Notes: generated from the sequence alone by a model not told the origin. A DNA stretch of 64,000 nucleotides from Vibrio ruber DSM 16370 (GCF_900163965.1 NZ_FULE01000008.1:1-64000), one strand, 5' to 3'; shown: positions 26,523-36,330, counted from the stretch's first letter. Numbers and translations are program-made.

Positions 26523-28880
26523 TTATTCTACCGTGACATCACAAATCATGTGCCATGCTTGCGGCAGCACTTTTTTACCTGAGCAGACCTCAATGGTGTG
26601 GCGCGATTCAATCTCTTGTGAGGAACGGCCAATCATCAGCTCAAACTCACCCCCTTCAACGACCCGTTGGTTGGAAGCATCGGTAAAATTCAGCATATCC
26701 ACCGGTAAATGGAAGGTGACGGTTTTCTGCGCTCCGGCTTTCAGGAAAACCTTTTTAAAACCTTTCAGCTCCTTCACCGGACGAACAACGGAACAGACTT
26801 TATCCCGCACGTATAATTGCACAACTTCCGCACCATCACGCTCACCGCTATTGGTAATAGTGACTGACAGCGCGACCGACTCATCAAAATCATATTCAGT
26901 TTTGGCAAGTGTCGCATTGCTGTAATCGAAGTGGGTATAACTGAGCCCAAAGCCGAAGTTGAACTGAGAACCAAAGTGGAATGCGATCGGGGTGCCTGAG
27001 CTTTTCAGTTTATGGTTGTAGAAGTAGGGCACTGCACCGATATTTTTCGGGATCGACACCGTCAGGCGGCCGCTTGGGTTGATCACGCCTGTCAGCATAT
27101 CTGCGATGGCGTCAGCACCGCCTTGTCCCGGCTCCCAGCCGTAAACAATGGCTGCGGCTTCGTCTTCAGCACGTCCCAAATGATATGGCCGGCCACCAGT
27201 GACGAGGACGACGACGGGTTTACCGCGATCCAAAGCCGCATCGAGCAGTTGTTGCTGGACGCCCGGCAGGTTGAGCGAATCTGCATCCGAGCCTTCACCG
27301 ATGGTCCCGGTTTGGAATAAACCTGCCAGATCGCCGACGCATACAACTGCGACATCTGCATCATCAATTATCGACACAGATGAGGCAATCGCGGATGTAT
27401 CTAGGCTGACGGGGGAGACTTTGTCTTGTGTCACCGCCATATCCACATCCCCGGGGAATACCGGCGCACCGCTTTCACGTTTGGTGAGAATGTCACATCC
27501 TTTTTGATACCCTACGAGATTGACCCGTTCCGCTAAGGCTTCTTTAATCGATTTAGCCACGCGTTCGCTGGCATTGACACCGGCCCAAATGAGATGGACG
27601 GGAAAGCTATAGCCGGAAAGTAGTGCCATAGGATCATCGGCCGTCGGACCAATCAGTGCGACTTTACTTTGCTTAGGCAGCGGGAGATGACCATCGTTTT
27701 TCAGCAATACAATGGACTCAGCCGCTGCTTGGTAAGCTAATTTTTCACTCACTTCATTATGCAATGCTTCAGTCGGAACCGGGGTGTAAGGGTTTTCAAA
27801 TAAACCGAGTTCAAATTTAACTGACAAAACGCGTGCAACAATTTCATTAATTTTTGCTTCGGTAATCAAGCCGCGTTCAATAGCCTGAGTGAGGTAAATG
27901 GCACATGTGTCGTCCGGTAATTCAACATCAAGCCCGGCGTTAAAGGACTGTGCTGCCGCATCGACGCGGTCTGTCGCGGTGGCATGATGTTCGCTCAGCA
28001 GCTCAACACCGCCGTAGTCAGCCACGACTAAGCCGTCGAAGCCCCATTGGTGACGCAGAATCTCAGTCAACAAGTAGGCCGAGCTATGACAAGGTTCACC
28101 ATCAATATCATGATAAGCCGGCATTACCGAGCCCGCTTTGCCGAGTTTTACCGCCATTTCAAATGGTAACAGGAACGTATCATTGAGTGTTTTAAAACCG
28201 ATATTGACCGGCGCATGATTCCGCGCGCCTTCACTGGCAGAGTGACCGACATAGTGTTTCAGCGTGGCAATAAAATCCCGGTCTTTGCCTTGTAAGCCTC
28301 TGACATAGCTGGTGGCCATGACACCGACAAGGTAAGGATCTTCGGCTAATGTCTCTTCGGTACGTCCCCAGCGGACATCACGAGACACATCTAACACGGG
28401 TGACAGCCCCTGCTTGGCGCCGACAGCTCTTGCCTGACGGCTGATATCTTGTGCGACTTGTTCGAGTAAATCCGGGTTCCATGTATGACCATAATTGATA
28501 GAAGCGGGGTACAGCGTCGCGCCCTTTGCCATCAGGCCGACAAGACATTCTTCATGGGCAATTGCCGGAATCCCCAGCCGGGTTTCTTCAACCAGATATT
28601 TTTGCAGCTGATTGAGTGCTTTGACACCGGCCACGGCATCGACAATATGTGTTCCGAGAGGGCGAGTGATTTGCCCGAGGCCATACATGAGCTTTTCTTT
28701 GACAGAGCGAGAAACAGTCTGATTCGAGAATTCCAGTTCACGCTCTTGGTGATCGCCTTGTTCATCGAGTATCAGCCATTGTGCACCTAACTGCGCGATT
28801 TTTTCTTCGATTGTCATCTGTGACAGTAGGTCATGAACACGCTCAGACGTTGTATAGCTCGCATCTTTGTAAATTGACAT
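26523..28880 (-). CDS. Glycoside hydrolase family 3 beta-glucosidase-type enzyme
   Basis: A 785-residue GH3 enzyme. The N-terminal barrel has SPVLDVSRDVRWGRTEE, then KHYVGHS, and the nucleophile in VVADYGG (D288). The second domain covers about 400-620, and a C-terminal fibronectin-III-like domain ends the protein. No signal peptide follows the chosen start (ATG 28880 with AGGA 8 nt upstream), so the enzyme is probably cytoplasmic. An in-frame start at 28964 adds 28 unlikely residues. The divergent secreted GH16 enzyme suggests it finishes degradation of short beta-1,3-glucan oligosaccharides, but beta-xylosidase activity is also possible in this family. Confidence 0.85.
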   Translation of the reverse strand: MSIYKDASYTTSERVHDLLSQMTIEEKIAQLGAQWLILDEQGDHQERELEFSNQTVSRSVKEKLMYGLGQITRPLGTHIVDAVAGVKALNQLQKYLVEETRLGIPAIAHEECLVGLMAKGATLYPASINYGHTWNPDLLEQVAQDISRQARAVGAKQGLSPVLDVSRDVRWGRTEETLAEDPYLVGVMATSYVRGLQGKDRDFIATLKHYVGHSASEGARNHAPVNIGFKTLNDTFLLPFEMAVKLGKAGSVMPAYHDIDGEPCHSSAYLLTEILRHQWGFDGLVVADYGGVELLSEHHATATDRVDAAAQSFNAGLDVELPDDTCAIYLTQAIERGLITEAKINEIVARVLSVKFELGLFENPYTPVPTEALHNEVSEKLAYQAAAESIVLLKNDGHLPLPKQSKVALIGPTADDPMALLSGYSFPVHLIWAGVNASERVAKSIKEALAERVNLVGYQKGCDILTKRESGAPVFPGDVDMAVTQDKVSPVSLDTSAIASSVSIIDDADVAVVCVGDLAGLFQTGTIGEGSDADSLNLPGVQQQLLDAALDRGKPVVVLVTGGRPYHLGRAEDEAAAIVYGWEPGQGGADAIADMLTGVINPSGRLTVSIPKNIGAVPYFYNHKLKSSGTPIAFHFGSQFNFGFGLSYTHFDYSNATLAKTEYDFDESVALSVTITNSGERDGAEVVQLYVRDKVCSVVRPVKELKGFKKVFLKAGAQKTVTFHLPVDMLNFTDASNQRVVEGGEFELMIGRSSQEIESRHTIEVCSGKKVLPQAWHMICDVTVE

Positions 28881-29765
28881 AAACAAATTCCTATCATTGA
28901 AAACTCCATTGAAGACTCGCCCATTTTGACTCAGTCTTGCAAAGCTGCATTTATTCAAATTCACGATCAGGTTACGTTATTTTGTAAATGTGATTCAAAT
29001 AGAAAAAACCGTAGTAGCACGACATATTTTTGTGAGGCAAATCTCCGCTACTGAATCATGATGATAACGGTAAAGGAATGATATTATTTAAATAAAATGT
29101 TGATGTAACATGTAAGTCGTGGGGTTTAAAATAAAATAATACATAATAATAACATTCAATATATGAGATGTTTATCTATTCATCAATGTATTTGTGATTG
29201 TTTATTATTTTTAATGAACATCGCTTGAACGGTTTTTAAAATTACATATTTATTTGTGATTGATTAAATAACAGATGACGAATAACGTTTGATTCTGGTG
29301 GTGTCGGGAATATTGTTGTGTAGTTTGTTTTCCTCCTGACCCCGCAGCTCAGCAATACTTGTGCTCTCTGTGTTTGTGCAGCGTGTTTGTGTTGCGTGTT
29401 TGTGTAGCATAGGCCAATGCACGATCTTGCCTGATAACTTGATGTTCAGATTTTATGCATCTGCTGATTTTTATTCTCTATATCATATCGCTCAGTATAT
29501 TTAAAAATAATGAAAATAAGTTTTTATATATCGGGTTATAAATGAAAATGACATTGTTATTAATTACATGTCCGGATTCATTTAATTGATAGTTTTAGTT
29601 TATTTTTGTGATTATTTTGCGGAAGCATTCATTGAATAAATGTCAAAATTTGATGTGATGCGCAAATAAGTGAATATCCATGTTGCTATGCTTCCCAGAG
29701 TTTTAATGATTGTGATGTTTATGTCTGGCTTGATTTGATCACGACATGTTGATTGAGGATAAATA
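28881..29765. other. Long AT-rich divergent intergenic region
   Basis: About 885 bp between the GH3 and GH16 genes with no supported gene. It must hold the promoters of both. TATTTGTGATTG occurs at 29189-29200 and again at 29251-29262; each resembles a CRP half-site, but no full CRP palindrome was found. A tandem repeat lies at 29370-29408. Confidence 0.5.
29370..29408. repeat. Three tandem copies of a 13-bp repeat
   Basis: Three 13-bp units of the form GTGTTTGTGYWGC lie head to tail, differing at two positions. They sit in the spacer upstream of the GH16 gene. The role is unknown. Confidence 0.7.
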
Positions 29766-30941
29766 ATGAAAGTGAAATTAAATACGGCATTGAGCTTTAT
29801 CGGGTGTGCTTTGTTTTCGCACTCAGCGATGAGTGCGGACTGGCAACTGGTCTGGCAGGATGAATTTACCAATCGTATTGGTCCCGATTGGGTATTTGAG
29901 ACCGGTAATGGCAGCAACGGCTGGGGAAATCAGGAGTTGCAATATTACCAGCGACAAAATGCCACGGTTGAACAAGGGAATTTGGTGATTACCGCCAAAC
30001 GTGAAGATGTGAATGGGTTTCGCTACACCTCATCACGGATGAAAACTCAGGGATTGGCATCGTTCCGTTATGGTCGTGTCGAAGCCCGCATTCGTTTACC
30101 GAATGGCAGCGGTCTGTGGCCTGCATTCTGGATGCTTGGCAGTAATATTGACAATGTCGGTTGGCCGCGTTGCGGCGAGCTGGACATCATGGAACATATC
30201 AATACCGAGAGCCAAATCTACGGCACTGCACACTGGGAGGAGAATGGTCACGCGAGTTACTCCAGCCCGAGCTATAACCTCGACGTAAGTCAATACCATA
30301 ACTATGCAATCGAGTGGGATAAAAACGAGATTCGCTGGTATGTCGACGGCAATATGTACCATGTGATGAGCATTGCCAATAATGCCGGCGGTACCGAAGA
30401 GTTACACAACGATTTCTTCTTATTACTCAATATGGCGGTTGGTGGCCAGTGGCCGGGATTCAATATTGATGAAAGCAAACTGCCGGCAAAAATGTATGTT
30501 GATTATGTCCGGGTTTACCGCGATGCCGATCACCCCTCCGATGAGCCGTCAGATGATTTTCCCAAACAGATTGAAGCTGAAGATTACACCGATATGAAAG
30601 GTGTCGGAACCGGGCCGAGTAATGATGTCGGCGGTGGTGACAGCGTTGGCTGGATCGATACCGGTGACTGGATGTCCTACAGCAATATCAAAATTCCGAC
30701 TTCGGGCAACTATCGTATTGACTACCGGGTTTCAAGCTTAAACGGTGGCGGTCGTTTATCGCTGGATCACTCAGCCGGTGCAACGGTATTAGGCTATATC
30801 GATATCGGTGCCACCGGTGGCTGGGATCAGTGGAAGACTTTATCACATACCGTACATATCAACGCCGGGACTTATAACTTTGGAATCTATGCCCAACAGG
30901 GAGGCTTTAACTTGAACTGGTGGCGGATAACCAAGTTATAA
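29766..30941 (+). CDS. Secreted GH16 endo-beta-1,3-glucanase (laminarinase) with CBM6
   Basis: A 391-residue secreted enzyme. A signal peptide (about 1-24, ending SAMSA) is followed by a GH16 domain (about 25-255) with the catalytic motif GELDIMEHI (E138 nucleophile, E143 acid/base). A short acidic linker (DEPSDD) joins a C-terminal CBM6 domain (about 270-391) that opens with IEAEDYTDM and ends FNLNWWRI. The ExDxxE spacing is that of laminarinases, so the product probably cuts laminarin outside the cell. The divergent GH3 enzyme may complete digestion. It is followed by a terminator-like hairpin. Confidence 0.9.
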   Translation: MKVKLNTALSFIGCALFSHSAMSADWQLVWQDEFTNRIGPDWVFETGNGSNGWGNQELQYYQRQNATVEQGNLVITAKREDVNGFRYTSSRMKTQGLASFRYGRVEARIRLPNGSGLWPAFWMLGSNIDNVGWPRCGELDIMEHINTESQIYGTAHWEENGHASYSSPSYNLDVSQYHNYAIEWDKNEIRWYVDGNMYHVMSIANNAGGTEELHNDFFLLLNMAVGGQWPGFNIDESKLPAKMYVDYVRVYRDADHPSDEPSDDFPKQIEAEDYTDMKGVGTGPSNDVGGGDSVGWIDTGDWMSYSNIKIPTSGNYRIDYRVSSLNGGGRLSLDHSAGATVLGYIDIGATGGWDQWKTLSHTVHINAGTYNFGIYAQQGGFNLNWWRITKL

Positions 30942-31083
30942 CGTTTGGCTTATCAGTCACAGCTCCCCCTATGAGAGTGAGTCTTGTCGGTGCATCCACC
31001 GGTGACTGTGCAAATCTGGTTCAGGAAACCGGTATTCCGGGGAGCAGTTCGGTTTAAGTCGCCGGATCTTTTGCCCGGATGAC

Positions 31084-31117
31084 AAATCCCCATGCATGGT
31101 CATGTGTGGGGATTTTT
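31084..31117 (+). terminator. Terminator-like hairpin after the GH16 gene
   Basis: Arms AAATCCCCA and TGGGGATTT enclose a partly paired loop and are followed by TTAAT. It lies about 140 bp beyond the GH16 stop and upstream of the SEL1 gene. Confidence 0.6.
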
Positions 31118-31290
31118 AATAGAGCGGTGGGCACGTACGGTGAACGCTGCGGTTGATCCGGTGCGCCCCAAAAACGGAGCAGATATCGGGAGAGATTCCG
31201 ACATCCGTCAGGATCCTGTATTTGAAGGCATTCTGGCAAACGGCTATGCTTGAATCAGCACAATACCGGGGTAACTGTGGCAATATAACG

Positions 31291-32259
31291 ATGATGCATG
31301 GCTATGAACTAGGTCTGAAACTTTATAAAGAAAATCACTATTCGAAAGCATTTGTGCTGTTTCAATCGCTGGCAGAAGATGGTGATGTACTGGCACAAGC
31401 GATATTAGCGCATATGTACCACAATGGTGAGGGCGTACGTCAGGATCATCAGACCGCTTCATACTGGTATCAGCAAGCGGCAGAGCGGGGACACGCCATT
31501 TCACAATATAATCTCGGTAATCAGTTCAGAGATGGTCATGGCGTTGAACAGAGCTATCAGGCTGCCATGCAATGGTATCAAAAGGCCGCAGAGCAAGGTC
31601 TGCCCGAAGCACAAGCGGATATCGGCCGACTCTACTATTATGGTTACGGCATCCCCCAAGACTACCAAAAAGCTTTTGCATGGAATAAAAAAGCCGCCGA
31701 ACACGGGTTAGCTGAAGCACAGGCCAATGTTGGTATCATGTATCGGTACGGACAAGGTGTTGCTCAGGATCTTGCTTTGGCTTATCAATGGTTACTGAAA
31801 GCGGCAGAGCAAGGTTCCCCGGTTGCCATGAGTCAGATCGGCGTCATGCATCTGGAAGGTCAGGGAGTTGAACGCAACGCACAACAAGCCTTGCCATGGT
31901 TAATGAAAGCTGCCCGTTCAGGGGTTGCGCACGCTCAGTATCATGTCGGGGTCTGTTATCTGGAAGGACGCGTGGTGCAAAAGGCTCCCCGGCAAGCCTT
32001 CTCGTGGTTGCAAAAGGCTGCGTTTCAAGGGGATGGTCTGGCGCAGTACCATCTCGGGCTGATGTATATCAACGGTGTGACGGTGCCAGTCGATAAAGTG
32101 GAAGGTTACGCGTGGTGGATTCTGGCTGCGCAATCGACAGAAAAGGGACGCATTCACTCGGCCAGTCTGGCATTAAGCCTGTCATTTTTTGACCGCGCCA
32201 AAGCGAAGCTCAGAGCGAAGGAACTACAAAAATTTATCGGTTACCGTGTTGAGGTTTGA
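31291..32259 (+). CDS. SEL1-repeat protein
   Basis: A 322-residue protein made almost wholly of about seven SEL1-type TPR-like repeats, each 36 residues with the pattern A-x-YxLGxxYxxGxGVxQDxxxAxxWYxKAAEQG. Such proteins are helical scaffolds for protein-protein contacts. No signal peptide is visible from the chosen start (ATG 31291), but the start is uncertain: an in-frame ATG at 31153 would add 46 residues and neither has a good ribosome site. Function unknown. Confidence 0.75.
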   Translation: MMHGYELGLKLYKENHYSKAFVLFQSLAEDGDVLAQAILAHMYHNGEGVRQDHQTASYWYQQAAERGHAISQYNLGNQFRDGHGVEQSYQAAMQWYQKAAEQGLPEAQADIGRLYYYGYGIPQDYQKAFAWNKKAAEHGLAEAQANVGIMYRYGQGVAQDLALAYQWLLKAAEQGSPVAMSQIGVMHLEGQGVERNAQQALPWLMKAARSGVAHAQYHVGVCYLEGRVVQKAPRQAFSWLQKAAFQGDGLAQYHLGLMYINGVTVPVDKVEGYAWWILAAQSTEKGRIHSASLALSLSFFDRAKAKLRAKELQKFIGYRVEV

Positions 32260-32292
32260 ACCGCGAGGAAAAATAGAATGAGCCTGAAATAA

Positions 32293-32320
32293 TCGAGTTC
32301 AGCCACGTGACTGAACTCGA
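32293..32320. terminator. Hairpin between convergent SEL1 and puuE genes
   Basis: A perfect 10-bp stem, TCGAGTTCAG / CTGAACTCGA, with an 8-nt loop. On the minus strand it runs into ATTATTTC, so it may serve the puuE transcript; there is no T tract on the plus strand. Confidence 0.5.
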
Positions 32321-32348
32321 ATGGCATAAGGGTTACGGGATTGATATG

Positions 32349-33263
32349 TTAAATAGTGGGCGGATGCGTCTCAATCCAGTGGCGGGCAATATCTTCCCGT
32401 TTCGCGATCCAGACCTGTTCGTGTGACTGAACATAATCGAGAAATTTCTTCAATGCCATAAACCGGCTCGGTTTCCCCAGAATCCGGCAATGCATCCCGA
32501 TTGACATCATTTTAGGGCTGTCTTTGCCTTCTTCGTATAAGCAATCGAAATGATCTTTCAGGTACTGGAAAAACTCGTCCCCGTGACTGAAACCATAAGG
32601 GGAGGCAAAGCGCATATCATTGGTATCCAGAGTATAGGGAATCACCAGATGCGGCGTATGGCGACCGGTTACGGGTGTCCAGAACGGCAGATCGTCACCA
32701 TAGTAATCAGAGTCATACAGCAAGCCATCTTGCTCGGCCACTAACTGACGCGTATTCGGTGAGTCGCGTCCGGTGTACCAGCCAACCGGGCGTTTACCGC
32801 TCAGGTTTTCAATGATATCCAGCGCTTGCTGCATATGTTGCCGTTCCTGCTCGATCGGCATGTTTTGATAGTGAATCCATTTCAGGCCATGGCAGACAAT
32901 TTCATGATTGGCTTCAACAATCGCTTGTGTCACTTCCGGGTTGCGCTGGAGTGCGGTCGCAATGCCGAAAATGGTCAATGGCAGTTCACGGCGGCGAAAC
33001 TCATTCAGAATCCGCCAGACACCAACCCGAGAGCCATATTCATACAGAGATTCCATACTCATATGGCGTTGTGGATAAGGCTCCGCGCCAAATATTTCAG
33101 AGAGAAATGTCTCGGCATGGTCATCACCATGCAGGATACAGTTTTCCCCGCCTTCTTCGTAATTCAAGACAAACTGGAGTGCGATACGTGCCTGTCCCGG
33201 CCAGCGGGCATTCGGCACAGCGCGGCCATAGCCGATATAATCGCGGGGATTGGACTCTTCCAT
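32349..33263 (-). CDS. puuE: Allantoinase PuuE (polysaccharide-deacetylase fold)
   Basis: A 304-residue protein of the metal-independent PuuE allantoinase group, which opens the hydantoin ring of allantoin to give allantoate. Typical segments are PRDYIGYGR at the N-terminus, FVLNYEEGGE, CHGLKWI, GWYTGRDSPNTR and SIGMHCRILGKP. AAGGAAGGA upstream supports the ATG at 33263. It lies 24 bp downstream of the GntR gene in the same direction, and the NCS1 permease is divergent. The AllC-type and PucG-type enzymes at 44466-47001 would continue the pathway. Confidence 0.85.
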   Translation of the reverse strand: MEESNPRDYIGYGRAVPNARWPGQARIALQFVLNYEEGGENCILHGDDHAETFLSEIFGAEPYPQRHMSMESLYEYGSRVGVWRILNEFRRRELPLTIFGIATALQRNPEVTQAIVEANHEIVCHGLKWIHYQNMPIEQERQHMQQALDIIENLSGKRPVGWYTGRDSPNTRQLVAEQDGLLYDSDYYGDDLPFWTPVTGRHTPHLVIPYTLDTNDMRFASPYGFSHGDEFFQYLKDHFDCLYEEGKDSPKMMSIGMHCRILGKPSRFMALKKFLDYVQSHEQVWIAKREDIARHWIETHPPTI

Positions 33264-33287
33264 GGGTAATTCCTTCCTTTGTTTTTA

Positions 33288-33965
33288 TTACTTTTCTGTG
33301 GTTTCGGCAAAAATCTGCTGGAAATCAATGACGGTTGTCTGATCTTGTTCGAGTTTTAAAGAGGCACGGATATGATGCAGATGGTGAGTCATCCATTGTT
33401 GTGCCGCTTGCGTCTCTCGTTGGTTAAGGAGTGTCACCAGTTCAGCATGATCGCCACAGTCACAGCTGACGCTGTGGTGTGAGCCAAATGCTGCAATGAC
33501 CAATGAAGAGCGGTAGCAGAGTTGTTCGATAAAATCAGCCAGTACCGAGTTACCGGCCAGTTTCGCCAGTTCGTAGTGAAAACGAGCGGTGAGCTGAATT
33601 GAATCGGAGAGATGACCATGCTGTTCGGCCTCTTTTTCTTCGTGGATCATCTGAGTAAACCGCTCGGACTGCTGAGCATCCCAGCGCTGCTGTAGCTCAG
33701 GAATCAATAAGGGTTCGAGTAATATCCGGCTGCGTAACACTTCTTCTGCTTCTTGTCGGGTGGGGCGATTCACATGTGCGCCTTTATTGGGCTCAATCAC
33801 CACAAACCGTTCTAATGCCAAACGTTGTAATACTTTGCGAATGCCTGTCCGGCTGACACCGAATGCTTCCGAGAGCCGATCTTCCGGCAGGCGCACGCCC
33901 GGTGCAAGTTGATGCTCGACAATTGCCTTGAGTATTTTCTGGTAAATTTTTTCATCATTCGACAT
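33288..33965 (-). CDS. GntR/FCD-family transcriptional regulator
   Basis: A 225-residue regulator with an N-terminal winged helix (about 5-70: LSEAFGVSRTGIRKVLQRLALERFV) and a C-terminal FCD ligand domain (about 85-205) with histidines in FHYELAKLAGN and HHLHHI that bind metal in the family. It is upstream of puuE in one unit and divergent from the NCS1 permease. Palindromes containing TGTATACA in the shared promoter region match the usual operator shape of FCD regulators, so it probably controls both directions in response to a ureide (inference). Confidence 0.85.
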   Translation of the reverse strand: MSNDEKIYQKILKAIVEHQLAPGVRLPEDRLSEAFGVSRTGIRKVLQRLALERFVVIEPNKGAHVNRPTRQEAEEVLRSRILLEPLLIPELQQRWDAQQSERFTQMIHEEKEAEQHGHLSDSIQLTARFHYELAKLAGNSVLADFIEQLCYRSSLVIAAFGSHHSVSCDCGDHAELVTLLNQRETQAAQQWMTHHLHHIRASLKLEQDQTTVIDFQQIFAETTEK

Positions 33966-34009
33966 CGCGGGTTCTCTTCGTATGACTTAGATTCTTTGAC
34001 TAATGCATT

Positions 34010-34042
34010 TTGTATACAGTTTATGTCGGTCTGCTGTATACA
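34010..34042. promoter_or_regulatory. Two GTATAC-centred operator candidates near the gntR start
   Basis: TTGTATACAG at 34010-34019 and CTGTATACAG at 34034-34043 lie 24 bp apart, just upstream of the gntR start at 33965. They match the palindrome shape expected for a GntR/FCD repressor. Confidence 0.5.
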
Positions 34043-34269
34043 GGCAATATATATACCATGGAAAGACACACTTGTTCAGGATGTTTTGCTTGCTTGAGGT
34101 TTCCGTGTGACATGCACAGTGGCGGGTTCCTGAATCTTATCCCCGTGCACCACAAGGCTGCAAAATTGCATAAAATCAGTGCACCACAGGCGCGCACATC
34201 TGCCACAAATCCATTCTCCATGCAGTTTTGCCGTAAGATCTCAGATTGGCATGCAAATTGTATTTGTCA

Positions 34270-34280
34270 TTGTATACAAT
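34270..34280. promoter_or_regulatory. GTATAC-centred operator candidate before the NCS1 permease
   Basis: TTGTATACAAT at 34270-34280, directly upstream of the ribosome site of the permease gene, is a near-perfect palindrome of the same class as the two sites near 34010-34043. A repressor bound here would block permease expression. Confidence 0.5.
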
Positions 34281-34297
34281 CTTGACATGGAGAGTCG

Positions 34298-35746
34298 ATG
34301 ATGAAAACAACACAACTACCAACCAGCCCACGGCTGAGTAATGCAGATCTGGCCCCCGATACGGAACAAAAATGGGGGTGGTATAGTATTTTTGCGTTCT
34401 GGATGTCTGATGTCCATAGTGTCGGCGGCTATGTTTTCGCTGCGAGCTTGTTTGCACTCGGACTGAATGGGATTCAGGTATTTATCAGTTTATTGGCCGG
34501 GATATCCATCGTGATGATCTTTGCCAACCTGATGGGCAAGCCGGGTCAACAATCCGGTGCACCGTTTCCGGTTATTGCCCGGATGTCATTCGGTGTTTTC
34601 GGCGCCAATATCCCTGCGGTGATTCGCGGGTTAATCGCGGTCGTCTGGTACGGGATTCAAACCTTTCTGGCCTCAAGCTCATTTATTATTTTGTTGCTGT
34701 ACTTTTTTCCGCAGATGAGCAGCTTGGCAGATGATAGTTTCCTCGGATTATCTTATCTCGGCTGGATTGGCTTTAGTGCCATGTGGCTGATGCAAGCCAT
34801 CGTCTTTATGTTTGGTATGACAATGATCCGCAAAGTGATCGACTGGTCAGGGCCTGCTATTTATGTGGCGATGTTTGCGCTATGTCTGTACATGATTGAC
34901 CGCGCCGGATGGGACAATATCAGCTTTAACCTGAGTAGCCATAATCTGGAAGGGTGGGACGCGATCGCTCAGATGATCATTGCGATTGCACTGGTTGCCG
35001 GCTATTTCGCAGGCCCGACTCTCAACTTCAGTGATTTCTCACGTTATTGCGGTAGCTATCAAAAGCTGAAGCTCGGCAACTGGCTGGGACTGCCGCTCAA
35101 CTTTATTCTGTTTTCACTATTCAGTGTGGTGATCGTTTCTGCCTCGATTCCGGTCTTTGGCGAGATGATTACCGATCCGGTTGAAACGGTCAAACGACTC
35201 GATTCAGGACTGATTACCGTGCTGGGCGCAATGACATTTATCTTTGCGACCGTTGGGATCAATATTGTGGCGAACTTTGTTGCCCCGGCATTTGATTTCT
35301 CGAATGTGTCACCGCAGAAGATCAGTTTCAAACTCGGTGGTTTTATTGCGGCGTTCGGCTCGGTATTACTGACCCCGTGGAACCTGTTTAACAACCCGGA
35401 AGTGATTCACTACACGGTGGATATTCTGGCCGCGATGATCGGTCCGCTGTATGGCATTATTCTGGTGGATTACTTCCTGATTAAGAAGGGTCAGATTGAT
35501 GTTCCGTCGTTATATACTGAATCCCCGCAAGGGCAATACTGGTATGAGAATGGGGTGAACAGAAAGAGTATCTACGCCTTGGTTATTGCCGGTTTCGTCG
35601 CCGTCTGTGCCACATTCTGGGTCACAGAGCTTGCCAACTATGCGCTGTTTATCGGTGGTGGCGTTGCCGCCTCGACTTATCGCTTCCTGATGGAGTCTGA
35701 GCGCGTGCGTGTCGGCGGCTTAAAGCTGGCGAAACAAAAGTCTTAA
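34298..35746 (+). CDS. NCS1-family purine/ureide permease
   Basis: A 482-residue membrane protein with about twelve hydrophobic segments, of the nucleobase:cation symporter-1 family. Characteristic segments include FWMSDVHSVGGYVFAA near the N-terminus, GAPFPVIARMSFGVFGANIPA, and FSDFSRYCGSYQKLKLGNWLGLP-like motif in the middle, which marks the family. Divergence from gntR-puuE points to allantoin or a purine as substrate. GGAG at 34289-34292 is 5 nt before the ATG; an adjacent ATG at 34301 is equally possible. Confidence 0.85.
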   Translation: MMKTTQLPTSPRLSNADLAPDTEQKWGWYSIFAFWMSDVHSVGGYVFAASLFALGLNGIQVFISLLAGISIVMIFANLMGKPGQQSGAPFPVIARMSFGVFGANIPAVIRGLIAVVWYGIQTFLASSSFIILLLYFFPQMSSLADDSFLGLSYLGWIGFSAMWLMQAIVFMFGMTMIRKVIDWSGPAIYVAMFALCLYMIDRAGWDNISFNLSSHNLEGWDAIAQMIIAIALVAGYFAGPTLNFSDFSRYCGSYQKLKLGNWLGLPLNFILFSLFSVVIVSASIPVFGEMITDPVETVKRLDSGLITVLGAMTFIFATVGINIVANFVAPAFDFSNVSPQKISFKLGGFIAAFGSVLLTPWNLFNNPEVIHYTVDILAAMIGPLYGIILVDYFLIKKGQIDVPSLYTESPQGQYWYENGVNRKSIYALVIAGFVAVCATFWVTELANYALFIGGGVAASTYRFLMESERVRVGGLKLAKQKS

Positions 35747-35779
35747 AGAGAGCATCATTGCTTTAGGGTGTAAAACTTC

Positions 35780-35818
35780 CGGTTCGTCTTTGGTTGAGCA
35801 AAGGCGAACCGATTTTTA
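35780..35818 (+). terminator. Rho-independent terminator after the NCS1 permease
   Basis: A 13-bp stem with one G-T pair (CGGTTCGTCTTTG / CAAAGGCGAACCG) followed by ATTTTTATC. Confidence 0.85.
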
Positions 35819-35971
35819 TCATAAATAGGAGCAGTCAACCCACCACATCGCAGCCCAATCAAATTTCAATCAATTGTGAATCTACACGCAAAAAAATGAC
35901 ACCGAAGTGTTACCAAGCTGGGCTGCTGATGATGCACTGCGACATAATGACAATATATTGAGGCAGAACTG

Positions 35972-36169
35972 ATGAGTGAATTTATCAAAGACAAATTAAA
36001 GTTGATTTCCGTCTCTGTCGTGCTCGCCGCATGTGCTTATTTTATTATGACATCACTGAATATGCTGTTGGGTGACAAAATATTGTGGTTATTGACGATC
36101 ATAGTTGTATATTGGGTTGGATGGCGTTTAGTGCGGCTCTGGAAAATGTACAAATCAAAGCAAAGTTGA
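35972..36169 (+). CDS. Small membrane protein of unknown function
   Basis: A 65-residue protein with two hydrophobic segments (about 10-30 and 37-55) and a basic C-terminus (KMYKSKQS). A purine-rich GAGGCAG precedes the ATG. It stands alone on the plus strand, 225 bp after the permease. I do not recognise the family. Confidence 0.5.
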   Translation: MSEFIKDKLKLISVSVVLAACAYFIMTSLNMLLGDKILWLLTIIVVYWVGWRLVRLWKMYKSKQS

Positions 36170-36286
36170 TGTTCTAGTATGTTGGCAGATTCCTCTAGTT
36201 TAGGCTGATTCGATTTTCAGGAGGGAGGTTATAGCCTCCTACCAGACACAGTAGACGATTATATTCATTACGTGTTGCTACGCTAT

Positions 36287-36330
36287 GGTTTATTATGCCA
36301 GTATCATCGTGGTTAGCGGCATAATAAACC
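36287..36330. repeat. Perfect 13-bp inverted repeat
   Basis: GGTTTATTATGCC at 36287-36299 and GGCATAATAAACC at 36318-36330, with an 18-nt spacer. There is no T tract, so it is unlikely to be a simple terminator. Confidence 0.6.

Noticed and set aside
34010..34285. Overlapping 91-codon plus-strand frame
   Set aside because: It runs through the gntR/permease operators with no ribosome site.
36287..36330. Possible integron attC site
   Set aside because: The inverted repeat lacks the RYYYAAC/GTTRRRY core pair and no integrase or cassette array is seen.
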